Shown piece after piece: positions 1-12,658 of a stretch of DNA of 64,000 nt. The notes below the pieces were generated by a model. It did not search any database, had not been told where the DNA came from, and worked only from the letters and a program-made list of their open reading frames with translations. The translations under genes and the position numbers were made by a program. The stretch spans positions 124,001 through 188,000 of the forward strand of contig JAKZZE010000011.1 in assembly GCA_024220505.1 (NCBI GenBank), written 5' to 3'. The first letter of the stretch is position 1. Each line of letters begins with the position of its first letter. This stretch comes from Rhizopus arrhizus (lineage: Eukaryota; Mucoromycota; Mucoromycetes; Mucorales; Rhizopodaceae).

Positions 1-1049
<1,049 letters not shown>

Positions 1050-1193
1050 AAGAAAATGACAAGTAATTTGATTGCTATATAAAAATTTGTATATAATGTA
1101 TCATTTTTATTTTTGCGATAAAGTTTAAACAAAAAAAAAAATAAAATAAAAAAAAATAGTGCAGTGAAAGTAAAAAGTTATGAAATTTATAGT

Positions 1194-1451
1194 TTAATCA
1201 ACTCTAGCCAGCAAACGATGAAGCGTTCGATGAACTTTTTCCAATTCATCAGATACTTGAGCAAGGCCTTCTTCCTCATAATGACCAGCATCAAAGGCAC
1301 CTTGACTATATTTAGAGTCAATTATTTGAAGTTTATCTTGAAGCTTCTCGATATCGTCAGCAGAATATTTGGTATAGGAAAGACGGTTGGATTCTCTTGC
1401 AATTTCCATAAGTTCTTGGTGAACTGCTTCAAGATTCTTTATCATAGGCAT
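1194..1451 (-). CDS. Small coiled-coil protein, 85 aa, function unknown
   Basis: Single-exon ORF of 85 residues starting MPMIKNLEAVHQEL. I start at the ATG at 1451; the frame is open further upstream but that extension is F/K-rich and looks like AT-rich leader. The protein is charged, with heptad-like leucines over residues 5-20 and 62-82 (SDELEKVHRTLHRLL) and a central tyrosine-rich stretch. This is compatible with a small subunit of a larger assembly, but I do not recognise the family. Codon choice resembles the neighbouring genes. It is convergent with the DED1-type gene. Confidence 0.6.
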   Translation of the reverse strand: MPMIKNLEAVHQELMEIARESNRLSYTKYSADDIEKLQDKLQIIDSKYSQGAFDAGHYEEEGLAQVSDELEKVHRTLHRLLARVD

Positions 1452-2029
1452 TTTTAATAATTTGTGTATCGAGGAAAAAAAGGATAAAAAAAAGTTGTAT
1501 TTGTATGTGCAATGGTTTTTAAATAGATTTAAGCAAGGTTTCAAGAAAGGAGTGAGAAATTCATGCAATTCTTTTATTTCCATAAAGAGTAAAAAATTGT
1601 GATGTTGATTGACATGTTTAAAAAACGTATGATTAATAAGAGAATGGAACATCCTATTGATTATATTTAATCTGTATGTTCTTTAGAGTAAGATAATATA
1701 ATAAAAAGGGCCTATCTCCTTCATACTAAAAACTAATCAATAATTCAAGGGTTCATTTCTATAGCAACCATTTCAAAAAAAAAAAAAATGTATAAATCGT
1801 ATTTATTTCTAATATAGATTATCACAAAGACCATTGAAATAATATCCTTTTATATACTCATATGAAATGCATATTTCTTAAGGCTATATATTATAGTACT
1901 TTATTGGAATAAAATGCGTTCTTTTCATGCAAAAAGGGTTTTACAAAATTAATGCGAATCCTACTTTGTAAATAAACAACACCGTACAACAGAACAGTTT
2001 GAAATAAAATCATACGGGTTTTTTTTTCG

Positions 2030-2071
<42 letters not shown>

Positions 2072-2210
2072 ATTTGTCTAAAAAACATCACCTGTCGTGG
2101 TACATTCTTTATAGTCTAAGGAGGGCATGCCTTTTTAATTAAATGCTATACAGTTACACAATGCCTGAATGGAAACCAATGTAACCCTAGTAAAAATGAG
2201 ATATGATTTA
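1452..2210. other. Intergenic, AT-rich, with an A41 tract
   Basis: No supportable gene. Contains an uninterrupted A41 run at 2030-2070, preceded by a short T tract. It lies upstream of the small gene ending at 1194 and downstream of TRM13. Confidence 0.7.
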
Positions 2211-3892
2211 TTAATTCTTCTTTGGCGTGGCTATCAATGCACAATTTTCTAGGCTGGTTGCAGGGTCAACATAATAAACTAACTTTGCATTAAAACCGTA
2301 CTTTTCCAAGAATTTAACTCTTCCAGTGTCCAGCACTCTCTTACACTGATAACCTATTTTTTCACGTTGGACGCGATCTAATCCAGTAAAGTGGTTTCTA
2401 ATCAAAAAATGTTTAGTCCAAAAGAACGATATATAGATTACTTCTTCTTACGAAGTTTGGTCTCTATCTTCGTCTCCCTCATCTCCTTCTTCTTCCAAGT
2501 CACCATGCTCATCTTCTTCGTCGTTTTTCTTTTGTTTTTCTCTTTCACCACTGATGCCCCAGCTACTAATTTTACACATTCTTTCAAATTCAGTTTTATT
2601 CATATCAATTGACTCCAGGTATTCAGTATTAGGATACATTTCATAACGACAAAGCTGATGACAGCACATAGCAATAACAATACCTGCTATAGGTTCACTA
2701 CAACACGCTTTTTAGTCATAGATGCAATTGATTATTCTAATCCTTCTACCTGCGCCCAAGTGATCTTTCATGTTCAACGTAATTCATTAAACATTTCAAA
2801 GTAATATCAGTAGCACATCCACAAAGATGCTTGGAGAAAGCCACTACCTTCTTTTCATTGTTTGCAATACACTCCACCTTGGCCAACTCCAAATCCTTGA
2901 TATCCATCAATAAACGCTGCACAGTCGACTTTTGTTCTGAATGGCCCACTAAACTAGGATCTACCTTATTTCGAACATTTTTTCTATCTATCAGCACAAA
3001 GGTGCTCTCTCCATTTTCTTCTTGGATTGCCTTCTTTACCCAACTTGACAGTTCTCCTTTGCCAGCACCAAATTCAACGAGGATGGCTGATTTATCCTGA
3101 AGCATTCCATTTTGCTCCATGTGTCCTATTAATGATGATTGCTGATCTAAATGCTTTGTCCATTGTACTTCCGCTCTACAAACATATGCTCAACAGAGAC
3201 GAACGTTTTTGCTTGTTTCTTCTCTTTTGTTTACCTCTTTTGTTCAACTGCAACATGTTTTAATATTTCAGTTTCAATAGGTTGAACAAACTTATCATAA
3301 GCAGTGCTCACTTTATCATAGATTGATTCTAGTTCCTGTCGAGTGAGTAATTTGAGTTGAACACGAGCAAGCCAAGGTTGAACATGCATCTTTTGATGAG
3401 AATAAATGTTTTTCTGAAAATCCAGCTCTTCCTTTGAAAGAGGCAAGGTACAGTTGATATTCAGTGAATGACAGACGGGTAAGCCTCTTGGACGCGAGTT
3501 GCAACGCTTTTCTAAATGAACCTTGAGATCTTTTTCAAAAACAGTACTAATCAATTTTTTTGTTAAAGTACGATCTCTTTCCGAAATTATAGATCCTCTT
3601 ACTGTGAATTATCGTAAGGACAGGGTATCCTCTTCAAATTAGACACTTGATTTTCTGGATCTTGTGTCATATGTTCACCACAGTACTTTTGTAACTTTTT
3701 GGCAGGTAGGTTACAATATCTTCTTTTTCTAGCTACAAAAAAGTGGCCTATAAAAAGAAAGATTAATAAAAATAGCTCCAAGATATTTCTTTTTATTCTT
3801 TTACATTGCTGTGGTTTGTTCGGAACTGGAGGAAGCTCCAAAGGCTGATTGGTTTTTAACTTTGTTCTTTTTTCGACAGATTCTTTTGGCAT
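2211..3892 (-). CDS. TRM13: tRNA 2'-O-methyltransferase TRM13
   Basis: Methylates the 2'-OH of residue 4 in the acceptor stem of certain tRNAs using S-adenosylmethionine. Six exons on the minus strand: 3892-3805, 3747-3603, 3546-3235, 3175-2750, 2697-2452, 2397-2211; all introns GT-AG, 52-59 nt; product 467 aa. Domains in order: N-terminal CCCH finger (QQC...RRYC...KYCGEH) completed only after removing intron 1; a CHHC finger (IPCPYDNSH...H..RC) completed after intron 2; the SAM-binding loop VEFGAGKGELS; KHLCGCATD; and near the C-terminus GIVIAMCCHQLCRYEMY, a TRM13 signature. The insert between exons 5 and 6 is Glu/Asp-rich. It lies 94 bp downstream of RPS0 in the same direction; a T28 tract on its coding strand ends 6 nt before the ATG. 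Confidence 0.92.
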
Positions 3893-3894
3893 AG

Positions 3895-3898
<4 letters not shown>

Positions 3899-3926
<28 letters not shown>
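3899..3926. promoter_or_regulatory. A28 tract (coding-strand poly-T) before TRM13 ATG
   Basis: Read on the TRM13 strand this is T28 ending 6 nt before the start codon, in the 94-bp gap between the RPS0 stop and the TRM13 ATG. A poly(dA:dT) promoter or leader element is inferred from the same arrangement at other genes in this window. Confidence 0.5.
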
Positions 3927-3930
<4 letters not shown>

Positions 3931-3986
3931 AGTGGCGTTTTCTGAATGTAAGCTTTATTCATAGAGAGCGGTATTTTTTAGAAACT

Positions 3987-4943
3987 TTAGAACCATCCAG
4001 ATTGTGTGGCAGAAGGAATGGTATCGTCTGCCCAATCACTAGCAGTAGTAAAGGCATCTTCAGTAGACCAATCAGCAGTATTGGTAGCAAAACTAGCAGA
4101 TCCTTCAGCTTCAATGGTCCAATCTTGCTCTTCTGTGATAGAATCCCACTGAGCTGAATTGAATTCTCCAACAAACTCAGCAACTTCATTTTCCTTTTCA
4201 ACTTCCTCAGACTCACGATAAAAGAACATATCAACCATGACATCCCAGGGCGACTTGTAATCCAAGCTCCCACGAAGACGAAGAACGGCACGGGCCAAAA
4301 GCCAGTAAGCCAAGCCAATCGCGTGTATGGATTTGTTGTTAGTAGGAATGGCAACATCAACATAGTGAAGTGAGGTATCAGTATCAGCAAGAGAGACTAC
4401 AGGAACATTGACATACGAAGCTTCCAATATGGCTTGAAAATCAGAATGAGGATCGGTACAAATAACTAAGCAAGGTTCATGGAAGGTACGAGTGATGTAA
4501 TTAGTAAAGGTACCAGGAGTGAAACGACCCACGATGGCTTCAGCACCAATATACTTTGCAAATTTCAAAGCAGCACGGCGACCATAAGGATGAGAAGAGA
4601 GAATCACAATATCCTTAGGATTTCTTACTGTGGCAACAACACGAGCAGCAAGCATAAGTTTCTCCCAAGTTTTGCTAAGATTAATCAAATGAATACCTAA
4701 AGAAAACAATTAATTTTTTTCAGGTGCGTTTTTATTTTGTTTATTTTACCATCAATGCGACGCTTAAAAACATAAGGCTTCATATCATTATTTAGGTTCT
4801 TGGTACCAATGTGGGCTCCAGCTGTCAATAAAAGTTGGATGTCCTCTTCAGTAGGATTTAAAACTATCAATTACATGAGCACTTGCTGTCACTCTAAAAA
4901 AGAAAGAGGCGCTTGACAACTTACTAGCAGGTACTTTAGACAT
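3987..4943 (-). CDS. RPS0: 40S ribosomal protein S0 (uS2/RPSA)
   Basis: Small-subunit ribosomal protein needed for 40S assembly. Three exons on the minus strand: 4943-4925 (19 nt, MSKVPA plus one base), 4863-4750, 4696-3987; introns of 61 and 53 nt; 280 aa, normal for eukaryotic RPS0/RPSA. Family landmarks: [19 protein letters not shown] near the N-terminus, [37 protein letters not shown], and an acidic, tryptophan-containing C-terminal tail ending SGWF. A tiny first exon followed by an intron is common in fungal ribosomal protein genes. The acceptor of intron 1 was chosen because it gives an uninterrupted join; nearby AG alternatives break the frame. Confidence 0.97.
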
Positions 4944-5949
4944 CTTTAAAAAAGCAAATCTCCTTTGAATGACGGAATATCTCTCTTATTTTATAACAAA
5001 AGCTAAGGCGTAGAAGAAAAATTGAAAGAAATGCGTCTTAAAAAGAAAGCAAATGGGAAAGAAAAGTCTGCAGAAGAACAGGTCCTTTTATTATTTTATT
5101 TTTAAATCCAATCCAAGCGTCACAGTTTTTGTTTTTCTGCTTTTTATTATTTCTTGTCTGCACTCTAAAGTACTTGTAAGAAAATAGAAGGGGGGGGGGA
5201 AGGGTTATAGACTGATATATACGATTCATAGCTGTCCTATCTTCCCTCCCCCCCCCCTTTTTTTTTCTTTACTACATCATATATGGTGACAATCTAATCA
5301 AAAGCTACAATAGGAAATAGAATATACAGTAGTAATGCGATCAAAATAAGATGCTCAATTACTGTGTTAATTGGGATAAGTGTAGAACAATAAGATTAAA
5401 TAGCAAAGGAATTATTCTAGTGAAAAACAGACTGATTAATTTATTAATACTGAAGCTCATTCAATTCACGTATTAAACACGGTCTTCTAAGAGAGATTTA
5501 AAAAATAAGAGAAATGTTTGTTACACATATGATATGCACACTGAACAAAGCTTGCAGGCAATCAATTTGTGTCGAAACTATCGATATCAACTCCGCTGAC
5601 CGTTTCTAATGAATAATTTTGACTTGAAGTGTAGGTAAAATGCATAATCTTAAAATATGCGTACAAAATATACAAAGTGAAAAATTCCATAGATCACATA
5701 GTTTACAAATGAACAATGACCATGGTTATGACCGGTTTAAGTCATATATTTGAAGAAATTCTAAGCTCATGTCAATAAAGTAATTGACTAAATCAATCTT
5801 AACAGTCGCCTCGTTCTCAGCTGATATTATATGACTCTAGAGGCTAATGATAAACAAAAGTGACAAAACGACATAGGAAAGGAAGCAACTAGGGCAGTTG
5901 CAAAAGCACATTCAAAATTGTGGAAAGTAGCTATTGAAGAAAATGATTT

Positions 5950-5980
<31 letters not shown>

Positions 5981-7463
5981 GACGATAGGCAACAAGGGTG
6001 CTCAAAGAAGAATAGAAGGAAGACTGTGATGAGCTATAAGGTAATTCTTCCGGTAGAGCCATAAATAAAGCGGAATCTAATGATATAGGCTACAGTAAAT
6101 ATGAGGCTGTAGTATCCTCATTGATAGATGATATAGTATGTTATGATTGAAGAAAACAATAAGGAAAACTTGAGAATTTAAATTGTTTCAACACTGTTAA
6201 TTCTATCTTGAACATGTTGTATTTTTAAGCTTGGTGGGTGATTTCCTTCTAATTTTACAATTGTTTACCACCAATTGAGAAAAAAAAAATCTGGACTACG
6301 ATTAGCGAAAAGAAAGCAATGAAAATTTCAGCAAGACCTCAAATTTGAAGAAAACTGTGGTTGGAGCCTAAGATATGATCACAGTGTTGAATAATAATGT
6401 GAGGTGATGTATGATGCTTCTATGAAAATTGATTACAGCTCGAAGAAGTCATTGAATAGGCCATCGTGAAGTCTGAAGCAAGGTTGTCTTTCTTTTCATT
6501 TTAAAAGACCTACGCCAAAAATTCTTTTATGGACTAATTTACAGATATACCAATGATATTGAACTTCTTTATAAAAGACGATCAAGAAGAAAGGCATACT
6601 CTCTTGCAGCACCAAGTACTGTTCAAACAACAAATGATTGGTACACGTTTTATAACTTATTCATGTAGTACAGTGTGCTTCACAAATACTAGAATTATCA
6701 ATACCATCTTATAAATCCTTATCTTTTTCTACATACAGACTGGAGCTCAAAAGTCCAAAGCTACATGCAATAACAAATCTCTCAGGTATATCGCTTATCG
6801 AACAATTAGCGAGCTCCCACTCACTTCCTGCTAGGGCCCAAGAGCTGCATAAATTGAGATTAATAGAAAGTATGAAATCTGAGCAAACACATGGTTAAAC
6901 TGTCATACAGAAGCTGGCATTGAATGCTTTAAAGAAGGCTTAGAATGTACACAACCACCCTTTATACATAAAGGATCACGGTAAGGCTTCAATAGAGGAG
7001 AAAAGGTACAATGGCCCGCATGTTGCCATTATAAAGTGGATGCAGGAGAAGATGATTCTAAATGTTTCTTTCGTAGCTTCTAAGCAAAAAAATGGATTTA
7101 CTTTTGATTACACTTGAGCTTTGGCAGTAAATCAATATCATTTCCATAAACAATTCATTGATCACTTTACTGATATGTGTGTATTTACATCTAATTTTTT
7201 TAAATCCTCTTTTATTCACTCATGAGAAGGTCTAATCCTCATTTTTCTTTTTTATATAATACAGACAATGCAAATAAAGAAGCAAGAGGTAAAAGAGAAA
7301 AAAGCAAAGTACTCGAGCAAGTCCAAGTTCTCTTTTAAAGGTTAAAGCTTTTTTTTTATGCCATTTTGACGTTATCGGAGATCAAATGTGCGAGAGTGAG
7401 GAGACTTATTTTTGAGTGCTTTATTTAGTTGCCCTTTTTCCCTTTTGTTTTGCTTCTTATGCC
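4944..7463. other. 2.5-kb intergenic region with G/C-tract hairpin and a decayed coding relic
   Basis: No intact gene seen. Contents: a G10-AA-GGG tract (5190-5204) facing a CCC-T-C10 tract (5244-5257), an imperfect inverted repeat; a T10/A24 junction at 5947-5980; and at 6806-7111 (+) a stretch translating as protein-like sequence with two internal stops (for example RAQELHKLRLIESMKSEQ and KRYNGPHVAIIKWMQEKM), probably a dead mobile-element ORF of unknown family. The remainder is AT-rich and uninformative. Confidence 0.55.
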
Positions 7464-8464
7464 ATGACTAGTTTTACAGAATTAAGACAAAGACTATTTC
7501 ACCCGTATTATATTGCTCACTTTATATATGGGGTTATCTATGTTGTTTTACGTTCAAGTCAATTATGGAAAACACATTCTATAGACTTGCAAGTAAATGA
7601 AAGAGAAAAAGAAATCAAATAAGTAAGCAAACTAACGAATAACTAGGAAACCGAGCCAAAAACATTTTTATTATTGAGTCTAATGATTACTTGGAAGTGC
7701 ATTATATCTATTTCTGCAGAGGAATTATCCAGTGTCATCATTTTATATACAAAATTCTTTTCACTCTGCAGCTTATTCTGGAGATTCGGATTTTGGTATT
7801 CAGCCTTGTACATCATCGGCTGGATTGGTAAGAAAAGGGTGTAAGATAGACATGTATATTCAATGCCTTTTTAATTTTAGTGTTATCTACTATATTTCCT
7901 CAACCTTGGTATAGAGGACCTACAAAAGTGATTGAATTAACCGGAAGCACTTTTCGAGAAAGAGTTTTATTAAAACAAGCCAAGTCTACACCCAAAATTC
8001 AAGAGGTCAATGAAGATGAGGAGGAGATTAAGTATTGGGTTGTGATGCTTTATGCCAACTGGTCAGTGGCCTGCCTTAATTTTGAATCTGTATTGGCAAA
8101 GCTCTCGGTGGAATACAGTGCACCCCACATCAAGTTTGCAAAGATTGATGTTGATATCTATTCAGATCTTGCAGAAGAATATGGAGTGAGTAAGGACCCT
8201 GCCTCGTTTGACTTACCCACCTTGGTCTTATTTCACCAAGGAAAAGAGATCAGACGACTACCTGAATTGACAGTAACAAAAGAAGGTCAGGCCACTTCCA
8301 AGGCAGATGCAGCCAAAAACACTATCACTCGTCTAGGATGGAATAAAAAGCCGGTAATTTTTTTTTTTTTTGAGATTACAAAAATAAACTAATGTTTTCT
8401 ACAGTCAACAATTAAGAATGCATTTCTTTTGGAAAAGATTAAGCGTGAAAAGAAGCATCAATGA
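7464..8464 (+). CDS. TMX2-like thioredoxin-related ER membrane protein
   Basis: Thioredoxin-fold membrane protein expected in the ER or mitochondria-associated ER. Four exons: 7464-7592, 7647-7827, 7881-8353, 8405-8464; 280 aa. Start is the ATG before TSFTELRQRLFHPYY; a GTG at 7416 is not a plausible eukaryotic start. Hydrophobic segments occur near residues 20-40 and in exon 2 (LLLSLMITWKC, FSLCSLFWRFGFWYSALYI), followed by P..YRGP, the order seen in human TMX2. The thioredoxin domain carries LYANWSVAC where TMX2 has ANWSNDC, so the first active-site cysteine is a serine and classical CxxC redox activity is unlikely. DLPTLVLFHQGKE supplies the cis-proline region. The last four residues, KKHQ, fit the di-lysine KKxx ER-retrieval signal. 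Confidence 0.85.
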
Positions 8465-8604
8465 TTATAGATTTAACTTATTTTTGCTTTATTAGAAAGA
8501 ACTGCTACTTTATCATTACGTAATGCTTCATGTATAAATAAATGAAAAAAAACCCTTGAAAGCGCCTGCTACTTTTTTTTTTTTTTTTTCACTTGATCTT
8601 TAAA

Positions 8605-9173
8605 ATGTCTATTGACGATACTATCTCCCAAAATGAGCTTTTATCTGAGCAACTTCAAATTGTGTTAGAACAAGAATATAAGCGACTAAGCTTATTTTAT
8701 CAACTCGAAAGGTATTCACAACCACATAGGACACACAATATGATGCTAACATGCTTCAAGTGAATTTGAAAAGTATTGTGATGGAACATATACACTTGAT
8801 CAATACCGCTCTAATATATCTCAACCTTTACTTGATGAATTTCAACAAGTCTTTATCAAAATCGAAAAGGCACAGCAAGAATTGAATGATCCAGTGACCG
8901 AGAGCAGTGTGAAATACATGCAACAGAATGAAAAGGAAAGACTGGAAAGGATAATTGATCTACAAAACTATAAAATAGCAGAGAAAGAACAAGGAGATCG
9001 AGCATCGAAAGAAAAAATGGAAGCATGTGAAAAGGAGTAAGTGACATGAAGCGATAGACACAAACAGTTGATTAACCCGATACAAAAGACTTGCTTTAAA
9101 TATACAAAATGCGACGAGTGAATTGGATCATCTAAAGGAGCTTATAGCAAAAATAGCATCTTTACTTTGTTAA
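8605..9173 (+). CDS. REX1-B-domain-like coiled-coil protein, 155 aa
   Basis: Three exons (8605-8711, 8761-9036, 9089-9173) give 155 residues starting MSIDDTISQNELL. The middle, FEKYCDGTYTLDQYRSNI then DEFQQVFIKIEKAQQEL, resembles the 'required for excision 1-B' (REX1-B) domain, whose founding member was linked to DNA repair in Chlamydomonas; the rest is a lysine/glutamate-rich coiled coil (KERLERIIDLQNYKIAEKE). The family call is from pattern memory and is moderate; another short coiled-coil family is possible. A T19 tract lies just before the ATG. The stop codon is only 8 bp from the stop of the convergent gene, so the two 3' UTRs must overlap. Confidence 0.55.
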
Positions 9174-9181
9174 TAAACTTT

Positions 9182-10161
9182 TTAATACATATTTGAGGAA
9201 GTTGAATTATTATTTGAATCGCGTACAAATTGAGAGGGGTTTGTAAAGTAAACGGGTATCCATATCGAAGGTGTGGGTTGATGCTCACCGTGCAAAGAAT
9301 CACGCGAGTGACCGCGTATCTGGGTGACGATCGCATGTTCATATTTGGGTGGTGAGATGGCTGAGAGATAAGAAGGCAACACTTCACTGTGAGAGGAAGT
9401 CGAAGAGTGAGGTCGACCCGAGCGGATGACTTGTGAAAATGAGGGAGGAGCCGAAGTGGGAATGGATGAATTGGCAGATCTCTTTCGTTTGCAGCGTTTC
9501 ATAAAACAAGTGGTGCTAATGGCAAGCATACCGATGGTGATGAACACGATGACAGCAATAGCTGTGGGGGGATGGAAGGATGGTAAGGGATCATGTTGTG
9601 TATGTGGTTTCCCGGTTGTGTTTGAAGGTCCATGTCCTGTTAATGAAGCAGGTTGAACAGATGGTGGAAACTTGCCTACTAGAATGCAATTTAATGGATC
9701 GCATGTCAGATTGTTCCAAGTGTAATTGATTGAAGGACCAAGGGATTTTTGATATTGATAACATTGTGTGCTTGTAGCACAGTAATCTTTTTATTGCATT
9801 AAGAACAAGTACCCATTTCTCTCTCTCTCTCTCTCTCTCTTTTTCTTTCTTTTTTTTTACCTCCGTCTGTAGTGTTACCACTCGATAGACAAAAATCATA
9901 CCACTTGTAAGATTGTGGGATACTTGATTGTGTTGCGTTACAGCTTTCATTTTCTGATTTGCTTATCACGCAAGAACTCTGAAGACACATGGCACAATAT
10001 TTGCATATTCCATTTTGATCGCAATGCTGACCAGAGACCAGTGCACACTGGCTGTCATTTTCATCCTCTTCAACTTCTTCATTATTTGTATCTTCATTTT
10101 CAATTTCTTGCTGGTATACTAACGCAGCAAAACAAATTAATAAATAAAATTCAATGTTCAT
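9182..10161 (-). CDS. Single-pass membrane protein with Cys-rich ectodomain and PPxY tail
   Basis: Two exons on the minus strand (10161-9861, 9786-9182), 301 aa. MNIEFYLLICFAALVYQQ is a good signal peptide; an ATG at 10203 would place a weaker extension before it. The ectodomain starts with an acidic stretch, then about twelve cysteines (QHCDQNGICKYCAMC, SSCVIS, YDFCLSS, DYCATSTQCYQY, LTCDPLNCI) and N-glycosylation sequons. One transmembrane helix follows (TAIAVIVFITIGMLAIS), then basic KRCKRKR, giving type I topology. The cytoplasmic tail has LPSY and SPPKYE, possible PY motifs for Rsp5/NEDD4-type ubiquitin ligases. The 74-nt intron contains a (GA)n microsatellite. I recognise no named family; a surface sensor or adhesin-like role is a guess. 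Confidence 0.7.
9819..9841. repeat. (CT)n/(GA)n microsatellite inside an intron
   Basis: About eleven CT units on the plus strand, entirely within the single intron (9787-9860) of the membrane-protein gene. On the coding strand it is a purine (GA) run between the 5' splice site and the acceptor. Confidence 0.85.
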
Positions 10162-10807
10162 TATAATAAATTTTGTTAAATAAAAGAAAAGATTACTCTT
10201 CACATTTCATATAGAAATAGTTAAAGAGAGGACAGAAAGAGGAGAAAGGGAAAAAAGGGAGGGGGGGGAAACAAGTTTTAATTTAGGTACAAAACAATAA
10301 TAAAATGACAAGCAGCATATAGCGACCCATAAATAAATCAACAAAAAGAAATTAGGCTTTTTTTTTTCCCTTTCTAGTAAATTAACTTTGAGTTATTTGT
10401 ACTTTAATGACAATAAGTTGCTTCTTATCACTTTTATATGATCACCAAAGTATTTAATGTTAAAGCTTTCACTTTGTTACGCTCAAAGAAGTATCCATTT
10501 CATGTCGCTACTTGTTATCTTGATAAAGTAGGATAGATGAAAGAGAGCTGTCTTGTGAGAAGCATCATGAAAAAGAAATTAATTTCAGGTTTAGTTACCC
10601 TTAGAAACTGCTTTGTCTTCATCAAACCCCTTTCTTTCTGATGACATTCTACTCTGATATTCTTTAGTAGGGTTTTATAATGACAGATAGGAAGGTAAAT
10701 ACACCCATTTGCATCTTTACATATCATGATTATTGCAGCTCTTTTAGTATTGATAGTATCAGTATTTTTCATGTTGATTAAAAAGGGTATCTTTAGACGT
10801 CTTGAAG

Positions 10808-10843
<36 letters not shown>

Positions 10844-12658
10844 CCTTTTATTGATTTTTTGCTGGTTGAGGGTGAGTTGCACCAAAGTGGATACCCAAGA
10901 ATATCAATGATATTCGTCTTTGTACAAGAACAAAGTGATCAACTAGCTCTCTTTCTTTTAGTCAAGTCATGCTGAGGATCATATGCACATGAATTAGCTT
11001 AGTCAATAAACACCGAGTTGTATACAAAAACATCCTCCTCCAGTACTCATGCTTCTTAAAGTTTTATGATGTCTTCAAGATTTTTCTTATTACTGATCAG
11101 CCTAGTCTTTTTTTTAAAAAAATAATAATAATAATAAAAAAAAGGCCAAATGCTACTACTAATTTGAACAACTATTTTTTATACTCTCCACCCTTCAAGT
11201 TGGTCATATCACAATCTGTAAACCAATCAATTACAGATAAAATGTCCTTTTTTTTTTATAAAGTACTTGGCACCAAGCTTTATCATCAAATTCATTTGAC
11301 AAAATAGGTGGCAATATTTTAAATAACACAAGATTTCTGCAATTCTATGTAATAGGCATGTTAGTATCCCTCGCTAAATAAACCCAACAAATAAACAATC
11401 GAGGCCTCTCTTGAACCCTCTTTATAAAGACAAAAAAACTTGTTTAATACAAGCTGAAAGTTGAAATATAGCAAAGAGTTTAGACTACAAGATAGTATCA
11501 TATAAATTGTAGGTGCTGTTTACATATCGCTTAATCATCCTCGGGTGATCTCCTATGACATGAGGTAAATACAATAAATGTGAAGCTACAAAGGATGGGC
11601 TTTTTGTGCTTCACTTTTATGTGACTTTGTATTGGCAGTTGATGCATTTTTTCTTTTTATGGATTACCAAAAGGTTTGTCAAGTGAATGTCATTTTGATG
11701 TGTAGCAGGTTTTGAAAGTGCTTTTTACACAAAATAAAGAATGATGATAATACTCGAATGATTCAATCCAAAGCATTTTCCAAATCACAAGTTCATTCTT
11801 TTAATACTCATCCTTGTTTCCTTTATATCACTGCTTGTACTGAGTTTAAATTATTTTTCATTTAATGCAGTCTATCCCCTGTATCGTCCTATTTGGTATT
11901 ATTTTGGATTATCAATTTAGTTGAAACTATTCAATCAAAGGCTTTCAACATCCTTTCATGCTATATCAATAATTATGAGTAGAATTGAGTATAAATAAAC
12001 AGTTCATTTTGATCCTTCTTTAAACATAATAAATAGTGAAATAATACATTCTACTGACAATCAGGCTCAAATGATAATAAAACTTGATGAATTAGGAGGA
12101 AGCTCTCTTTAAGAATATCAGTGACGAGAACAATCAATTACTTGATAAATGCTGCTAATATTAAATGAATGAGTTGAACAGAGAATGATTATAATACAGG
12201 GTTGTTTATACAACATAAAGTTAGCATTGACTATTTTTCATGTATTTAAGCTTATTTTTAAAAAGATAAATATTAATAGATTTTAGGTTGTAAGGAGCAG
12301 CCGTGAATCAACCAAGACTTAAATAGACAATAGGAAAGTGGGGTGATTCTAAAAGGAAATGATACATCGACCAGTCTATCGATCTATCCTGCTTTTTCTC
12401 TCTTTTGTACAAGTGATAGATTGACTAACTGTTATATAACCAAATGTAACTTGAACCCTTTTAATTTCTTTTGATAGAGCTTTATTTAAATACTGCTTCT
12501 ATATTTAGTTTTACTTGGTGTTACCCATCTATCCTTTCGAACCTTTTTGTTATTTGCATAATTTGCAACCCTGACATCATGTTTTGGTTTCCTATTTCTC
12601 TCTCTCTTTTTTTTATTTATTTTTTATTTTTTACTTTTTTTTTTCTTTATAATCCAAG
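10162..12658. other. 2.5-kb AT-rich intergenic region
   Basis: I see no gene. Features are a T34 run at 10810-10843, short A and T tracts, an AATAAT microsatellite near 11125 and a pyrimidine-rich stretch just before the next gene. A minus-strand ORF at 10515-10772 (MKNTDTINTK...) has no recognisable features. Confidence 0.6.

Noticed and set aside
7416..7463. Longer TMX2-like N-terminus from a GTG at 7416
   Set aside because: GTG is not a plausible start in a nuclear fungal gene; the ATG at 7464 aligns with the family start.
10515..10772. 85-codon minus-strand ORF
   Set aside because: No domain, membrane segment or splice partner recognised; AT-rich context makes chance likely.
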